Source: an uncultured Pseudomonadales bacterium
Lineage (GTDB): Bacteria > Pseudomonadota > Gammaproteobacteria > Pseudomonadales > Porticoccaceae
Length of the DNA: 8,154 nucleotides
Assembly (NCBI GenBank): GCA_905478725.1
Contig: CAJQJT010000369.1
Location: 1 to 8,154, forward strand
Reading direction: 5' to 3'
Position numbers and translations under genes: made by a program
The notes under the pieces: model-generated
What the model was told of the DNA's origin: nothing
The model's input: only the letters and a program-made list of their open reading frames with translations
Databases searched by the model: none
Shown: one piece after another, positions 4,555 to 8,154 of the stretch
How positions within the stretch are numbered: position 1 is the first letter of the stretch
Layout of the letters: the number at the start of each line of letters is the position of its first letter

Positions 4555-6276
4555 ATGGATAAAGCCAGCGACTACCTGCCTGCGTTGAAGTGGATGCGCA
4601 GTTACAGTGGGGATGACCTAAAAGCGGATATGGTCGCCGGACTGGTTGTCACCATGATGTTGATTCCCCAGTCATTGGCCTATGCACTGTTGGCTGGTGT
4701 GCCAGCCGAGGTTGGGCTCTATGCCAGTATCCTGCCGCTAATTGCTTATAGTTTATTTGGCAGTAGTCGCACATTGTCGGTTGGCCCGGTCGCTGTCGTG
4801 TCATTAATGACTATGGTCAGCCTCAGCAATATTGTCACCCAAGGCACTGCAGACTATCTGAGCGCCGCCATTGCTCTGGCATTTTTGTCAGGGTTATTCC
4901 TTCTGATTATGGGTCTTTTTAAATTGGGCTTTGTGGCCAACTTTTTATCTCACACAGTAGTCTCAGGCTTTATTACTGCCTCGGGCATTATTATCGCCCT
5001 GAGTCAGGTCAGGCATCTGCTGGGTATCTCTGGTGCCGGAGATACCTTGCCGACCATCGCGCTATCCCTGCTTAACAGTAGCGACAGCATTCACACATAC
5101 ACCGCAGTGCTCGGGGTTGCGGTACTGGCTTTTCTGGTTTGGGCAAGAACTGCTGTGGTGCCTATCTGTAAGCGTATGGGAGTGACAGACAGCAACGCCC
5201 AACTTATGGCCAAGTTAGCGCCAGTGTTAGCGGTGATTACCACATTGTTGCTAGCCTGGATGGTTGACCTTGAGCGAGCTGGAGTTGCCGTTGTTGGCAG
5301 TATTCCAAGTGGTCTGCCCAGGCTGGCCTGGCCCCAGCTTTCCTTTGCGCTATTTCAGCAGCTGTGGTTGCCTGCGTTGAGTATCGCCATTATTGGCTAT
5401 GTGGAGTCTGTATCCGTGGGCAAAACTCTGGCGGCAAAACGCCGAGAAAATATAGACCCAAATCAGGAGCTGATAGCTCTGGGGTCTGCCAATATTGCCT
5501 CTGCATTTTCCGCAGGCTTTCCCGTCACCGGAGGCATTTCCAGAACTGTAGTGAACTTTGACGCTGGCGCAAAAACTCAGGCAGCCAGCATTTTTGCTGC
5601 TGTGGGTATAGCAGTGGCAGCGATGTTTTTGACTCCCGCATTATATTTTCTGCCTAAGGTTACATTGGCAGCCACAATCATTGTTGCCGTGTTAACCGTT
5701 GTCGATTTTTCAATATTGGGAAAAACCCTGCGCTTCTCGGCGAATGATTTTCGTGCCGTGGCTATCACATTAGTAGGGACGCTGCTATTTGGCGTAGAAG
5801 TGGGTGTCCTCTGTGGCGTTATGCTGTCAATTTTACTCTACCTGTATCGCACATCGGTGCCCCATGTGGCTGAAGTGGGATTGGTGGAGGGTACCCAGCA
5901 TTTTCGCAATATTCAGCGTTACCAAGTGACCACAGAGCCATCAGTTCTAAATTTACGTGTCGACGAGAGTCTGTTTTTTGCCAACGCATCAGTACTGGAA
6001 AATCTTATTTATCAGAAGGTCTACGCGAATGATCTGATCGCTCACGTGGTGCTGATTTGCTCGGCGGTAAATGAGATTGATTACAGTGCCCATGAGATGC
6101 TTGAGCGGGTTAACCAGCGACTTGCAGAGCAGGGTGTAAGTCTTAATCTGTCAGAGGTGAAGGGCCCGGTCATGGATGCGTTGCGTTATTCCGGCTTGGC
6201 CAAACAGTTGAGCGGAAGTATTTATTTAACCCAGTTTGATGCATTTCAGCACCTAAGGGCCATTTCTAACAAGTAG
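4555..6276 (+). CDS. SulP-family anion (sulfate/sulfite-type) transporter with STAS domain
   Basis: A 573-residue inner-membrane protein. About 430 residues are strongly hydrophobic with many predicted membrane segments; the SulP signature region VAGLVVTMMLIPQSLAYA lies at 27-44 and the conserved FPVTGGISRT segment at 322-331. A cytoplasmic STAS domain occupies about 453-570. Length and order are normal for bacterial SulP proteins. The family carries sulfate, bicarbonate or other anions and substrate cannot be read from sequence. The context suggests handling of sulfite or sulfate made by the two preceding enzymes; direction of transport (export versus exchange) is unknown, and bicarbonate uptake is a real alternative. 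It starts directly after the sqr stop with no spacer, and its ribosome binding site AGAGGA (4539-4544) is inside sqr, so translational coupling is likely. Confidence 0.88.
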   Translation: MDKASDYLPALKWMRSYSGDDLKADMVAGLVVTMMLIPQSLAYALLAGVPAEVGLYASILPLIAYSLFGSSRTLSVGPVAVVSLMTMVSLSNIVTQGTADYLSAAIALAFLSGLFLLIMGLFKLGFVANFLSHTVVSGFITASGIIIALSQVRHLLGISGAGDTLPTIALSLLNSSDSIHTYTAVLGVAVLAFLVWARTAVVPICKRMGVTDSNAQLMAKLAPVLAVITTLLLAWMVDLERAGVAVVGSIPSGLPRLAWPQLSFALFQQLWLPALSIAIIGYVESVSVGKTLAAKRRENIDPNQELIALGSANIASAFSAGFPVTGGISRTVVNFDAGAKTQAASIFAAVGIAVAAMFLTPALYFLPKVTLAATIIVAVLTVVDFSILGKTLRFSANDFRAVAITLVGTLLFGVEVGVLCGVMLSILLYLYRTSVPHVAEVGLVEGTQHFRNIQRYQVTTEPSVLNLRVDESLFFANASVLENLIYQKVYANDLIAHVVLICSAVNEIDYSAHEMLERVNQRLAEQGVSLNLSEVKGPVMDALRYSGLAKQLSGSIYLTQFDAFQHLRAISNK

Positions 6277-6301
6277 CATTTTTACAGGAGCTATACAGAT
6301 A

Positions 6302-7651
6302 ATGGAGTTTGATCCATTTGTTTTATCGCGAATTCAGTTTGCCGCTAACATCAGTTTCCATATCCTTTTCCCAAGCATCACGATTGGACTCTGTTGGTTT
6401 TTAGTTTATTTTCGAATTCAGTATTTACGCACCAATGACAAGTCGTGGGAATATGCCTATTTTTCCTGGGTGAAAATTTTTGCCTTAACCTTCGCTCTGG
6501 GGGTGGTTTCCGGGATCACCATGAGTTTTCAGTTTGGTACCAATTGGCCAGGATTTATGGAAAAGGTTGGCAACATTGCCGGTCCGCTGCTGGGCTATGA
6601 GGTGCTGACCGCTTTCTTTATGGAAGCCTCATTTCTGGGCATTATGCTGTTTGGTAAAGACAGGGTGTCTGAGCGAGTTCATTTGATATCCACAGTTCTC
6701 GTGGCCGTGGGAACAACGTTCTCGGCGTTTTGGATCCTGAGCCTAAACTCCTGGATGCAAACGCCAGCCGGCTATGAAATTCGAGATGGTATTTTCTACG
6801 CCACAGACTGGTGGCAGATTGTATTTAACCCCTCTTTTCCTTATCGCATGACGCATATGCTGTTGGCCAGCCTGTTGACCAGTGCCTTTATGATAGCTGG
6901 CATCAGTGCCTGGCGAATACTCAGATCAAAAGATGGGCCTAGTACTTGGCTATTGCTGCGTTCCAGTTTGATTGCTGCCGCAGTACTTACGCCAACCCAG
7001 ATCTTGGTCGGTGACCTTCATGGACTCAATAGCCTTGAGCACCAGCCGGCCAAAATTGCTGCAGTAGAAGCTGTTTGGGAAACCGGCAGCGGTGTGCCAT
7101 TCACCCTTCTGGGTATGCCTAATGAAGAGACCAAGACTACGGATTATGCAATCAAAATTCCTAAGTTGGCCAGCCTCGTGCTGGTGCATGACGCCGAGGG
7201 TGAGTTGCCCGGACTTGATCAGTTTGAGGGAGAGCACCCACCGGTGGCTGCGGTTTTTTGGTCATTTAGGGTCATGGTAGGTGTGGGAATGCTAATGCTT
7301 ATTATGAGTTGGTATGGCTGTTGGAAACTATTGCGTAACAGCACATTTAGCAAAATCTATTTAACACTGCTGGCGCCGATGGCATTTTCAGGATGGGTTG
7401 CCGTACTCGCGGGTTGGTATGTTACCGAGATTGGTCGCCAGCCATGGGTAGTCTACGGCTTGCTGCGCAGCAGAGACGTAGTTGCAGAACATCCTCCTGA
7501 GATTTTACTGGGGACATTGATTGGCTATTTGGCGCTCTATGTGTTTTTGCTCATCTCTTATATAGGCGCGCTGGCTCATCTGTCGTCAAAACCGCCGCGC
7601 TCTGGCGTAGTGATGCATGAATACCATCTTAATAATCAGGGTCGCTCATAG
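6302..7651 (+). CDS. cydA: Cytochrome bd-type quinol oxidase subunit I (short Q-loop, CIO-like)
   Basis: Catalytic subunit of a membrane quinol:O2 oxidoreductase. Haem ligands are visible: H20 (E. coli H19), H185 (E. coli H186) and M325 in FRVMVG (E. coli M393). The conserved E100 and E108 in GYEVLTAFFMEASF, the quinol-site K251 and E256 in KIAAVEAVWE, and the GRQPWVVYG motif at 378-386 are all present. At 449 residues, with only about 60 residues between E256 and the FWSFR helix, it has the short Q-loop seen in cyanide-insensitive (CioA) oxidases, not the long loop of E. coli CydA. AGGAG at 6286-6290 lies 11 bases before the ATG. The gene follows the transporter by 25 bp and is followed by cydB after 9 bp. 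Operon position suggests it takes electrons delivered to ubiquinone by SQR; bd oxidases are known to tolerate sulfide. Confidence 0.93.
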   Translation: MEFDPFVLSRIQFAANISFHILFPSITIGLCWFLVYFRIQYLRTNDKSWEYAYFSWVKIFALTFALGVVSGITMSFQFGTNWPGFMEKVGNIAGPLLGYEVLTAFFMEASFLGIMLFGKDRVSERVHLISTVLVAVGTTFSAFWILSLNSWMQTPAGYEIRDGIFYATDWWQIVFNPSFPYRMTHMLLASLLTSAFMIAGISAWRILRSKDGPSTWLLLRSSLIAAAVLTPTQILVGDLHGLNSLEHQPAKIAAVEAVWETGSGVPFTLLGMPNEETKTTDYAIKIPKLASLVLVHDAEGELPGLDQFEGEHPPVAAVFWSFRVMVGVGMLMLIMSWYGCWKLLRNSTFSKIYLTLLAPMAFSGWVAVLAGWYVTEIGRQPWVVYGLLRSRDVVAEHPPEILLGTLIGYLALYVFLLISYIGALAHLSSKPPRSGVVMHEYHLNNQGRS

Positions 7652-7660
7652 GGAGGTACC

Positions 7661-8154
7661 ATGGAACAGTTTTTACCTATAGCTTTTATGCTGGTCATGG
7701 GTCTGGCGCTACTAATTTATGTGATTCTGGATGGCTATGACCTCGGCGTGGGTATGTTATTACCCTTCGCGGATGATCAGCAAAAAGATTTGATGATTGC
7801 CTCTATTGGGCCATTTTGGGATGCCAATGAAACCTGGATAGTGCTGGGTGTTGGTGTGTTACTCATCGCCTTTCCTGCGGCTCATGGAGTAATACTTACC
7901 TCCATGTATATCCCCATCACTATTATGCTGCTGGGTTTGATTTTGCGCGGTGTGGCCTTCGATTTTAGGGTCAAAGCTGGGGATGCTAGGAAGGAACGCT
8001 GGAATAAAATTTTCTTTGCCGGTTCAGTTATTGCCTCTGTGTCCCAAGGTTGGATGCTGGGTTCCTATATCACCGGACTTCAGGACAACCTGACCAGCAT
8101 TTTATTCTCTGCGCTGATATCAGTCACCTTGCCCTCACTGTATGTACTGCTAGG
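7661..8154 (+). CDS. cydB: Cytochrome bd-type quinol oxidase subunit II, 5' part
   Basis: 164 complete codons are visible before the window ends, with no stop, so the gene continues to the right. The start ATG has a strong GGGAGG (7651-7656) four bases upstream that overlaps the cydA stop codon. CydB signatures are clear: DGYDLGVGMLLPF at 24-36, GPFWDANETWIVLG at 50-63 and RGVAFDFR at 95-102. The rest is hydrophobic membrane helix. CydB pairs with CydA and carries no haem in the usual bd oxidase. Whether a small CydX-like gene, cydCD or further sulfur genes follow cannot be seen here. Confidence 0.93.
   Translation, partial: MEQFLPIAFMLVMGLALLIYVILDGYDLGVGMLLPFADDQQKDLMIASIGPFWDANETWIVLGVGVLLIAFPAAHGVILTSMYIPITIMLLGLILRGVAFDFRVKAGDARKERWNKIFFAGSVIASVSQGWMLGSYITGLQDNLTSILFSALISVTLPSLYVLL

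Overview
The window looks like chromosomal DNA of a marine-type gammaproteobacterium. This is inferred from moderate GC content, the gene families present, and CCA-ending tRNA/tmRNA-like repeats. I cannot name a genus from sequence alone.

Layout. Positions 1-462 hold no convincing gene. They contain two diverged direct repeats of about 130 bp, each ending in a piece that looks exactly like the 3' end of a tRNA or tmRNA (3' strand of the T-arm, acceptor strand, discriminator A, CCA). The repeats are separated and flanked by rho-independent terminators. Positions 463-1770 (minus strand) encode a sigma54-dependent activator of the FisR (sulfane-sulfur sensor) type. Positions 1771-2001 are a divergent control region with a perfect 10-bp inverted repeat, a candidate sigma70 promoter for the regulator and a near-consensus sigma54 promoter facing right. 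From about 2000 to the window end, five genes run on the plus strand with very small gaps: persulfide dioxygenase (pdo), a sulfide:quinone oxidoreductase with an N-terminal DUF442 sulfurtransferase/phosphatase-like domain (sqr), a SulP-family anion transporter with a STAS domain, and the two subunits of a cytochrome bd / cyanide-insensitive-type quinol oxidase (cydA complete, cydB cut by the window end).

How the genes fit together (inference from family knowledge and context). Sulfide is oxidised by SQR, which hands electrons to ubiquinone and sulfur to a thiol, giving persulfide. PDO oxidises persulfide to sulfite. The SulP protein plausibly moves the resulting sulfur oxyanions across the membrane. 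The bd-type oxidase reoxidises the quinol and, as a family, resists sulfide and cyanide poisoning. The divergent FisR-like protein keeps the three cysteines with the spacing known for sulfane-sulfur sensing (C56, C67, C74), and its natural target is the sigma54 promoter in front of pdo. The result reads as a self-contained, sulfur-induced sulfide detoxification and respiration module that carries its own sulfide-tolerant terminal oxidase.

The most unusual items are the physical coupling of sulfide oxidation to a bd oxidase in one sigma54-driven operon, the 9-bp tandem repeat between pdo and sqr that places a TAA in frame in every unit, the perfect inverted repeat overlapping the regulator's own promoter, and the tRNA-end-containing repeat array at the left edge.
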